Source of the DNA: Micromonospora cremea
Lineage (GTDB): Bacteria; Actinomycetota; Actinomycetes; Mycobacteriales; Micromonosporaceae
Assembly (NCBI RefSeq): GCF_900143515.1
Contig: NZ_FSQT01000002.1
Coordinates: 1,799,501 to 1,863,500, forward strand
DNA length: 64,000 nt
Direction: 5' to 3'
A model generated the notes under the pieces. The model was given only the letters and a program-made list of their open reading frames with translations. It was not told where the DNA came from and did no database searches. Position numbers and translations under genes: made by a program. Shown one piece after another: positions 57,929 to 64,000 of this stretch; the first letter of the stretch is position 1, and each line of letters opens with the position of its first letter.

Positions 57929-58168
57929 TCACCCGCGAGCGCGTGCCCAGGAGAGGAAGCGCTCGGCCAGGCCTGCCGGATCCATCCCGGTGAGCTGTTC
58001 GGCGGCCTCGGCCTGGAGGGTCGCCAGGTAGACCATCAACGCCACCCGGTCGTGCCGGTACTCGGCGAGCAGGCGCAGCTTCGCCGCCGAGCAGGGCCAG
58101 GCGATGCCGCACGCCGCGCAACGCCAGGTGGGACAGGTCGGCAGGTGGTCCCGGTGGCGGCGGGGCAT
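57929..58168 (-). CDS. 79-residue zinc-ribbon-like protein
   Basis: A small protein with a CxxxxCxxC...C pattern (CPTWRCAACGIAWPC, Cys12, 17, 20, 26) followed by an amphipathic helix LRLLAEYRHDRVALMVYLAT and a Leu-rich C-terminus. The ATG follows GAAGGAGG. It stands divergent from the XRE-DUF397 genes, as similar small proteins do in other Micromonospora-type genomes as far as I recall. Function unknown; the Cys set suggests metal binding. Confidence 0.75.
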   Translation of the reverse strand: MPRRHRDHLPTCPTWRCAACGIAWPCSAAKLRLLAEYRHDRVALMVYLATLQAEAAEQLTGMDPAGLAERFLSWARARG

Positions 58169-58366
58169 GGGCGGGCCTCCTTCGCGGTGGAAGGGGGCCG
58201 CCCGGCCTCCCCGCCCGGGCCGCCCCCTGACTGACGCCGACCGCCGGGCTCCTTCGCCTCCACCGGCCGCGCCGTCCTCTGCGGATCACCCTCGCGCGCG
58301 TCACCAGACAGATACACCGCGTAGCGATATGGTCGGCAGATATTCGAGACATCCGATGGAGGGGCC

Positions 58367-59127
58367 GTGAACGACGCGCTTCGGGTGGCGCTCAGCGACA
58401 CCGGGCACACCACGAGTCCCTCGCCGAGACCGTCGGCGTTGACCCGAAGACCGTGGCGCGCTGGCTGACCGAGGGCCGCATTCCGCATCCTCGGCACCGG
58501 TTCGCCGCAGCGGAAGCCCGGGACGTGTCGGACATCTGGCCGGACACATCGAGACGTCGGGACCCCATCTGGTTCCGTCCCTGGCAGGGGATCGAGCGCG
58601 AGGCGGTGTCGCTGCGGTCCTACGAGTCGGTGGTTCTGCCGGGCCTACTCCAGACCGAGGCGTACGCCCGCGCCGTGCTCAGCGGCGCGGGCCTGATCCC
58701 CCGGGCCGACATCGAGCGGCATCTCACGGTCCGGCTCGCCCGGCAGGGCGTACTCAAACGGGACGACCCGCCGCAGTTCACGGCGGTCATCGACGAGGCC
58801 ATCCTCCGCCGGCCGGTCGGTGGCCGGTCGACCATGCGCGAGCAGCTGCTCGCCGTGGTCGCGGCCTGCGCCGAGCCGCACATCCGGGTGCACGTGGTGC
58901 CCGCCTCGGTCGGCGCCTACGCCGGTCTCAACGGGCCGTTCGTGATCGCCCACAGCCACGACCACCGGGTCGCCGGCTACCTGGACAACCAACTCCAGGG
59001 ACATCTCGCTAGCGACCCGGAGGACATCGCGGCCATGATGGCGGCGTGGGAGAACGTGCGCGGCGAGGCGCTGTCCCACTGGCAGTCGGTCGATCTAATG
59101 GCGGAAGTGGCGGAGACATGGAGCTGA
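58367..59127 (+). pseudogene. XRE/DUF5753 (Scr1-type) regulator, frameshifted near the 5' end
   Basis: The GTG at 58367 opens NDALRVALSDTGHT, which continues as HESLAETVGVDPKTVARWL in another frame, so one base is missing around 58407. Restored, the protein is about 253 residues: an XRE helix-turn-helix, then the DUF5753 domain (RSYESVVLPGLLQTEAYARA, PQFTAVIDEAILRRPVGG, NQLQGHLASDPEDIAAMM). DUF5753 proteins bind partner DUF397 proteins and control development or antibiotic genes in streptomycetes. A start at 58453 would give an intact 224-residue protein without most of the DNA-binding helices. A sequencing error in CACACCACGAG is an alternative explanation. Confidence 0.8.
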
Positions 59128-59309
59128 ACGGCGCCCGGTGGCGCAAGAGCAGCCGCAGCAGCGGCAACGGTGGCAACTGTGTCGAGGTCGCCGACAACCT
59201 GCCCGGCGTGGTGGCCGTGCGGGACTCCAAGGACCCGACCGGTCCGGCGCTCGCCTTCGCGCCGGCGGCCTGGCGCGCGTTCGTCAGCCGGCTCGCTCGG
59301 CGGGCCTGA
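59118..59309 (+). CDS. DUF397 family small protein
   Basis: A 63-residue DUF397 protein: WRKSSRSSGNGGNCVEVADN, then VVAVRDSKDPTGPALAF and WRAFVSRL. DUF397 proteins of sporulating actinomycetes occur in many copies next to XRE/DUF5753 regulators and act with them, possibly as antagonists. The ATG overlaps the XRE stop by 10 bases. Its last 26 bases overlap the 3' end of the convergent MFS gene. Confidence 0.92.
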   Translation: MELNGARWRKSSRSSGNGGNCVEVADNLPGVVAVRDSKDPTGPALAFAPAAWRAFVSRLARRA

Positions 59310-60519
59310 CCGAGACCGGCGCGTCCGGTCCGCTCGGCGGGGTAGGCGGGGTGCGGAGGGACCAGAGGGCCAGGGGTACGGCGGCGACCGCGGCGGCCAG
59401 CAGGATCAGGCGGTGGTCGACGAGTTCGAGCAGGCTCGCGCCGGCCAGCAGGGCCACGGTGGACGGGCCGAAGGTCAGCGTGTTGACCGTGGACGCCACC
59501 CGGCCGACCAGCTCACCCGGCGTCTCGCGCTGCACCGCCGTCCAGACGGTGACCAGCACCAGCGGCACGCCGAGCCCCACCGCGAGCCCGCCGGCGACCA
59601 CCAGTCCGACCGAGGTCGTGGCCCGCAGGGCCAGCCCGACGGCGAAGACCGCGACGGCTCCGGCCACCACCCGCCGGTCGCCGAAGCGGCGCAGCAGCGA
59701 TCCGGCGGCCAGGCCGCCGAGGAGGGACCCGACGCCCTGCACGGTGGCGAGCACGCCGTTGAACTCGGGCGGCTGCCCCAGGCCGGCGTCCACGACGGCG
59801 TACGCGACGGCGCCGTTGAGCCCCATCAGCACCATGGTCAGGGCGGCGCAGCCGACGATGTGCCGCAGTGCGCGATGCCGGCGCAGGTGTCCCCACCCGT
59901 CGGCGAGCTGCCGGCTCCAGCGCTCGGGGCGCCCCGGCGGCTGCTCCCGAACCCGGAGCGACCAGAAGACGATGCCGGCCAGCACGAAGGTGGCCGCGTC
60001 CAGCAGCACCACGGGATGCGCGCCGTACGCGGCGAACAGGCCTGCTCCGGCCAGCGGGGCGAGCAGCTTCATCCCCTCGTTGATCGTGGTCCGCAGCCCG
60101 TTGAAGTCACCGAGCAGCGGGCCGGACACCACCGCCGGAACCAGCGCGGCCTCGGCCGCGTCGCTCAGCACGAAGCTGATTCCGTACGCGGTCATCACCA
60201 CGAAGATCAGCCACACCCGGGTCGCCGAGTCGACCAGCAGCAGCACCGGCAGCAGCGCCGCCATCACCGCGTGCAGGACGATCAGCAGCGGCCGTCGGCG
60301 GAACCGGTCGGCGAGCAGCCCCAGCAGCGGCCCGACCAGGGTGGGCGCCCACACCCCCAGGGTCACCAGGGCGGCGAGACTGCTCGACCCGCTCAGCTCC
60401 TTCACCCAGATGCCGGAGACCAGCAGCATCGCCGCGGTGCCGAAGCCGGACACCAGCACCCCGCCGAGATAGCGGCACGCGTGGCGGTCGGTCAGAACTC
60501 TGGCCGTACCCCAGCTCAT
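59284..60519 (-). CDS. MFS transporter (enterobactin exporter-like group)
   Basis: A 411-residue, 12-span MFS protein. It starts ARVLTDRHACRYLGGVLVSG and has LVGPLLGLLADRFRRRPLLI (motif A), RTTINEGMKLLAPLAGAGLF and a second half beginning GHLRRHRALRHIVGCAALTM. The pattern fits the EntS/MefA-like subgroup of exporters, which expel siderophores or macrolides. The ATG follows GGGGAGGTGCG. Its 3' end overlaps the DUF397 gene on the other strand by 26 bp. Confidence 0.9.
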   Translation of the reverse strand: MSWGTARVLTDRHACRYLGGVLVSGFGTAAMLLVSGIWVKELSGSSSLAALVTLGVWAPTLVGPLLGLLADRFRRRPLLIVLHAVMAALLPVLLLVDSATRVWLIFVVMTAYGISFVLSDAAEAALVPAVVSGPLLGDFNGLRTTINEGMKLLAPLAGAGLFAAYGAHPVVLLDAATFVLAGIVFWSLRVREQPPGRPERWSRQLADGWGHLRRHRALRHIVGCAALTMVLMGLNGAVAYAVVDAGLGQPPEFNGVLATVQGVGSLLGGLAAGSLLRRFGDRRVVAGAVAVFAVGLALRATTSVGLVVAGGLAVGLGVPLVLVTVWTAVQRETPGELVGRVASTVNTLTFGPSTVALLAGASLLELVDHRLILLAAAVAAVPLALWSLRTPPTPPSGPDAPVSVRPAERAG

Positions 60520-60670
60520 CGCACCTCCCCCACCAGCGGCAGATTCTGCCGGAGTGGTCGCCGCGGCGGGCATCCAGGCGAGCGCCGCCGCCGACCGGCT
60601 GGCATCCATTGATGCCTTAGGGTTGGCCGTGGACGGCTGGAAGCACCGCCCACGCGCGGAGGGAGTCGCA

Positions 60671-61003
60671 ATGGCAACCCGCAGGACCGCGATTGCGGGG
60701 ATCGTGGGCGTGCTGATGCTGCCTTTCGGGTTCGGTGCCGTGATTGCTGGGCTCGTCGCGTTGCTCGGTGGTCTGCTCAGCTCCGACGACGGACCTGCAA
60801 CGTGTGATGGAGAGGTCATGCGTCCCACCGACTGGTGCAACGTCGTGCGGGACGGGCGGGGGGAGCTAGTCAGCTACGAGGGAATGGTGCGGCGCAAGGA
60901 AAGCAGCCCACGGGACGGGCTGATCATCGGCGGCACCTTCCTCGCCGGAGGAACGGTGCTGCTGCTCGGCGGTCGGTCGCTCCTACGCCGCGACCAACCG
61001 TGA
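60671..61003 (+). CDS. small membrane protein with two spans
   Basis: A 110-residue protein with one N-terminal span (IAGIVGVLMLPFGFGAVIAGLVALLGGLL), a soluble loop with two cysteines (ATCDGEVMRPTDWCNVVRDG) and a second span (GLIIGGTFLAGGTVLLLGG) before a basic tail. This topology puts the Cys-containing loop outside. The ATG follows GGAGGGAGTCGCA. No family is recognised. Confidence 0.72.
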   Translation: MATRRTAIAGIVGVLMLPFGFGAVIAGLVALLGGLLSSDDGPATCDGEVMRPTDWCNVVRDGRGELVSYEGMVRRKESSPRDGLIIGGTFLAGGTVLLLGGRSLLRRDQP

Positions 61004-61138
61004 CCTGACCGGCGGGTGAGCCTTGGCGAGCGGGTCGCGAAGCGGACCGCTGCAACTGTCCCGCGGAACCTCACATGGGTAGGGCCGCACCGACGGCGGG
61101 TACCGTCCGGGGATCGACGCGGGCCGGCCCGGAATGCG

Positions 61139-61171
61139 TCGTACACATGTTCTATCCACAGGCTGTGGACG
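61139..61171. promoter_or_regulatory. 33-bp conserved element, copy B
   Basis: TCGTACACATGTTCTATCCA, then CAGGCTGTGGACG: the inverse of the element at 34847-34879 with three differences. It ends 12 bases before the ATG of the next gene, so it overlaps the expected promoter or 5' leader. Confidence 0.7.
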
Positions 61172-61183
61172 GCGGAGGGTTCG

Positions 61184-61738
61184 ATGGGTTATCAGCTCAG
61201 CGCGGTCGTCGCGGACGCGGAACTGCTCCGCGAGCAGACCGCCGAGCTGGATCACGCGGTGCTCGGTGAGCTGCGCCAGGATTTCGCGCTTCTGCCGGTC
61301 ACCCCACAGTTGGTGGTGGAGCTGACCGGGTCGCTGCCAGATTTCGCGGTGGACGAGCGGAGTGCCGAGCACCCGTTCGGCCTGGTGTTGTCGCCGGCAC
61401 TGGTCGAGCTGCTGGCCCGCTGGTCGCAGTCCGGACCGGTGGCGTACCTGGAGGCGGAGTTCGGCGGTGGCGCCGGCTACCAGTCGGCGGCGGTGTGGCT
61501 GGGTGGCGCGCTGTCCTGGGGGCCCCGGTTCGACGACGTGCTCAACGGGCCGCGCGGGGAGTGGCCGATCAACATGGCGCTCACCCGGCTCGGCGTCGAG
61601 CCGGGCACGTGGATCGACCCGTTCGCCGAGCTGGGGTTGCACCTGGAACGGAACACCGACGGTTGGCTGGCGCACGGGCGGCGTCGGCTCAGCGCCGACT
61701 ACTGGGACGAGCTTGTCGAGCAGTGGGAAAACCGGTGA
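61184..61738 (+). CDS. hypothetical protein preceded by the 33-bp element
   Basis: A 184-residue acidic protein. Segments such as GYQLSAVVADAELLREQTAE, LDHAVLGELRQDFALLPVTP, YLEAEFGGGAGYQSAAVWLG and WPINMALTRLGVEPGTWIDP look folded, with no signal peptide or span. I do not recognise the family, and the pattern with several Trp in the C-terminal half gives no catalytic hint. The ATG follows GGAGGG. The 33-bp element directly upstream is its most interesting feature. A hairpin follows. Confidence 0.75.
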   Translation: MGYQLSAVVADAELLREQTAELDHAVLGELRQDFALLPVTPQLVVELTGSLPDFAVDERSAEHPFGLVLSPALVELLARWSQSGPVAYLEAEFGGGAGYQSAAVWLGGALSWGPRFDDVLNGPRGEWPINMALTRLGVEPGTWIDPFAELGLHLERNTDGWLAHGRRRLSADYWDELVEQWENR

Positions 61739-61794
61739 TCCGCCGAACGGCATCGACCGTCGCCGGCCAGGCCTGACAGCTGGCACTTACGCAG

Positions 61795-61831
61795 AACGCC
61801 CGGCCGGTTCCTGACGGACCGGCCGGGCGTT
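61795..61831. terminator. bidirectional terminator, perfect 14-bp stem
   Basis: AACGCCCGGCCGGT and its complement around a 9-base loop, between the convergent hypothetical and FG-GAP genes. Confidence 0.88.
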
Positions 61832-61843
61832 GCCGTGCACAGC

Positions 61844-63502
61844 TCAGAACAGCGGGCCGCCACTCTGCGGCCCGGCGATCCGGAGGCCGTAGCGCTGGGG
61901 CCAGACGACCTCGGTGCGCAGGGACAGACCGGTCCACGACTTGTTGAGCGGTTCGAGCCCGCCGGTGGCACCGTGGAACGGCATGACGACCCCGGACGGA
62001 TATCCGGCAGAGTCACCGCCCACCTCTTCCCCGGTCGACGCCACGACGGCGTCGAGCCCGCCGGTGCCGTTGAGGTTCAGCAGAGCGACGGAGGCACCGA
62101 AATGGTCTCCGCGCTCGGACCCGCCCGGAATGGCCGGGTGGTTCTGGTCGAATCCCTGCGCACCGCTCCCCGTCAGCCCGGCGGCGGAGCCCTTGAGCAG
62201 GGTCAGGCCGCCGGCCTCACCCTGCGAGCCGATGTCCTCGCCGGGGGCGCCGACCAGCACGTCGGCTCTACCGTCGCCGGTCACGTCGCCGACGGCCAGC
62301 GCACCACCGAAGCGGTCGTCGTCCCCAGGGTCTCCCGGTACGCCGGCCGTGCGCTGCGTGATGATCTGTGCCCCAGTGGGGGACAGGCCGCCGGAGCGGC
62401 CGGTGATGACCGCGACGAGGCCGCCATTGATGTGCGGGGTCTGTGCGCCTGGAGCCCCGGCAACCACCTCGCCCAGCCCGTCGCCGTTCACGTCGCCGAT
62501 CGCGAGCGTGTCACCCAGGTACCAGGCGATGATGCCGCTCTCATCGTTCGGCCCTACCGCCGCACCCGTGACCGCGGTGGCGCCGGTGGACGACACACCA
62601 CTGGCCGAGCCCCACATCAGGGTGACCATGCCGGTGCCGTCCCAGGACACGCCGTCGTTCTCGCGAGGAGCGCCGATGACCAGGTCGTTGTAACGGTTGT
62701 TGTCGACCTTCCCGATCGCGAGTGTGAAGCCGAACTGGTCGTTGACCTCAGCCCCGCCGGGCACCGCGGCCAGGTCCTGGTGGAGGTGCTGCGCTCCGGT
62801 GGCCGTGAGGCCGGTCGATCCACCGAAGAGGACAGTGACCGCGCCCGCGCTCGTCTTGCTGCCGATCGCCTCCCCGTACGCGCCGATGGCGAGGTCCTCG
62901 CGGCCATCCCCGTTGATGTCACCGGCCGCGAGGGCGGCGCCGAACTGGTCGTAGCTCTCCGGGCCATCCGGAACGCCCGGCGAATCCTGGCTGAAGTGGA
63001 CTGCCGAGTCGACCACCAGGCCCGCCCGGCTGCCCGGGATGACCCAGACCGCGCCGGCGTGGGTCCCGGTCCGGGGATCCGCCTCGTCGCTGCTGCCGAT
63101 CGCCAGGTCGTCGTAACGGTCGCCGTTGAAGTCCCCCGCCACGAGAGCCAGACCGAAACAGAGGCAGCCGCCGTCCGACGGCACGACGCCCATGAGGTAG
63201 TCGACCTGCGCGGCCGAAGAGTAGCGCACGGTGACCACACCGGCCGGGCTCAGGGGCACGTTGTAATAGGACGGGTCGCCGCTGGCCGCGATGTCGTCGA
63301 CGCCGTCGCCGTCGAAGTCGGAGCGGCCGACGCCCGTGCCCCGTACCGGGGTGATCGTCCTCGGCAGCTTCACCCTGTGGTGCTGAAGAACGGCGCCCTC
63401 CCGGGTGATGGTCCGGACGCCTTCCGCAGCCTCCGCCGGGACACTGAGTGCCAGGCTGGCCAGAACGGTGGAAACAACTAGAATTGGTGCGCTTCGCTGC
63501 AT
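61844..63502 (-). CDS. secreted FG-GAP repeat protein
   Basis: A 552-residue protein with a signal peptide (SAPILVVSTVLASLALSVPA) and at least six FG-GAP repeats, seen as FGLALVAGDFNGDRYDDLAI, DQFGAALAAGDINGDGREDL, FGFTLAIGKVDNNRYNDLVI, GDTLAIGDVNGDGLGEVVAG and DRFGGALAVGDVTGDGRADV. Each has an FG turn and a calcium-binding DxNxDGxxD loop, together forming an integrin-like beta-propeller. Such secreted propellers bind calcium and act in adhesion or as carbohydrate or lipid binding modules. No attached enzyme domain is present. Confidence 0.9.
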   Translation of the reverse strand: MQRSAPILVVSTVLASLALSVPAEAAEGVRTITREGAVLQHHRVKLPRTITPVRGTGVGRSDFDGDGVDDIAASGDPSYYNVPLSPAGVVTVRYSSAAQVDYLMGVVPSDGGCLCFGLALVAGDFNGDRYDDLAIGSSDEADPRTGTHAGAVWVIPGSRAGLVVDSAVHFSQDSPGVPDGPESYDQFGAALAAGDINGDGREDLAIGAYGEAIGSKTSAGAVTVLFGGSTGLTATGAQHLHQDLAAVPGGAEVNDQFGFTLAIGKVDNNRYNDLVIGAPRENDGVSWDGTGMVTLMWGSASGVSSTGATAVTGAAVGPNDESGIIAWYLGDTLAIGDVNGDGLGEVVAGAPGAQTPHINGGLVAVITGRSGGLSPTGAQIITQRTAGVPGDPGDDDRFGGALAVGDVTGDGRADVLVGAPGEDIGSQGEAGGLTLLKGSAAGLTGSGAQGFDQNHPAIPGGSERGDHFGASVALLNLNGTGGLDAVVASTGEEVGGDSAGYPSGVVMPFHGATGGLEPLNKSWTGLSLRTEVVWPQRYGLRIAGPQSGGPLF

Positions 63503-63692
63503 AGAAACCCCGCTTCCGGTAGGCGCCTGGACACCTTAGACGGACGATTGGATTGCCGAAATACGGCGAACGGGCAGGGCAGGCGACAACCGGGCATCCC
63601 CCTCGACCGAACCACGCTCCTCAGGCCACCCAGAAATCCGCCGACCGGCAGCAACCCGAACGCCTTGGTTCCGTTGGGGACTGAGGGCTTCC

Positions 63693-64000
63693 ATGAAATT
63701 GCGACAATTTGCGTTTATTGCCACGCTGCTGACGGCTGCCTCGATCGCCGGCAGCGGTGTGCAGCCACCGGTCCTGGACGGCCGGCCCGCCGGCAGCGTG
63801 GAGATCATCGATCTGAACGGCCTGCGCAACATCGAGTTCGGTGACACCGAGGCCGAGCTGACCCAACGGGGCATCCTGCGTACCGACCTGGACGCCTGCG
63901 GCCCGATGCTCGCCGGCCACGACACGGTCAGCCCGGTCTTCGCCGGGGACAAACTGGTGCTGCTGTGGGTCGGAGACCCGATGCGGACACCGGAGGGCAT
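63693..64000 (+). CDS. secreted protein, 3' end cut by window edge
   Basis: The frame opens with ATG at 63693 (MKLRQFAFIATLLTAASIAG, a signal peptide), then VEIIDLNGLRNIEFGDTEAE and LTQRGILRTDLDACGPMLAG, and remains open to the last base. The start follows GAGGGC. It is divergent from the FG-GAP gene with about 190 bp between starts, so the two could share regulation. No family can be named from the first 102 residues. Confidence 0.75.
   Translation, partial: MKLRQFAFIATLLTAASIAGSGVQPPVLDGRPAGSVEIIDLNGLRNIEFGDTEAELTQRGILRTDLDACGPMLAGHDTVSPVFAGDKLVLLWVGDPMRTPEG

Overview
The window is GC-rich throughout (third codon positions almost all G or C, GTG starts frequent, TAnnnT -10 boxes just upstream of leaderless starts) and reads as the chromosome of a filamentous actinomycete of the Micromonosporaceae, most likely Micromonospora or a close relative. 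Supporting marks are a WhiB-family regulator (WblA/WhiB4 type), the XRE/DUF397 pair typical of sporulating actinomycetes, the aspartokinase/asd and recR/ybaB/dnaX blocks in actinobacterial order, and several families of intergenic palindromes. Most of the window is core chromosome; the accessory patches are about 23.4-25.5 kb, 56.1-57.0 kb and 57.9-61.7 kb.

Layout. 0-6 kb: a leucine/branched-chain acyl-CoA catabolic operon (acyl-CoA dehydrogenase, carboxyltransferase, biotin carboxylase-BCCP, second dehydrogenase). 6-9 kb: small membrane proteins and a receptor-like Ser/Thr kinase. 9.3-23.1 kb: a block whose gene content and order match the Mycobacterium Rv3677c-Rv3683 region: class III cyclase/ATPase regulator, MBL hydrolase, RidA, DUF4177 protein, a membrane-anchored protein, two ArsA/Get3-like ATPases, wblA, a bifunctional PASTA penicillin-binding protein, YqeY and a membrane metallophosphoesterase. 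23.3-25.5 kb: tRNA-Pro followed by a decayed tyrosine integrase and other remnants. 25.6-34.8 kb: a large LuxR (LAL) regulator, a methyltransferase, an MFS exporter, a secreted 5'-nucleotidase, a gamma-glutamylcyclotransferase-like protein and a calcineurin-type phosphodiesterase. 35-36.4 kb: a GAF-GGDEF diguanylate cyclase.

36.5-42.6 kb holds amino-acid biosynthesis: asd and ask together on the minus strand, and leuA on the plus strand behind a leader peptide with three consecutive Leu codons and an adjacent 11-bp hairpin (attenuation). 42.7-45.4 kb has an EmrB/QacA-type exporter and a secreted HNH lipoprotein overlapping a hypothetical gene. 45.5-51.5 kb is a complete peptide ABC transporter operon (binding protein, two permeases, two ATPases). 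51.7-56.1 kb carries recR, ybaB, an unusually long dnaX, the SRP RNA and tRNA-Ser(GGA). A degraded second copy of the 3' part of that tRNA lies 0.93 kb downstream. 57-64 kb has a methyltransferase, a small zinc-ribbon protein divergent from an XRE/DUF397 pair (XRE gene frameshifted), an MFS exporter, small hypotheticals, an FG-GAP secreted protein and a cut secreted gene.

Points that stand out: a 33-bp element present at two loci 26 kb apart (30 of 33 identical); the leuA leader; two tRNA loci with integration scars; three genes broken by a single base, one in a G10 tract; two divergent promoters that share bases of their -10 boxes; and at least ten genes that look leaderless.
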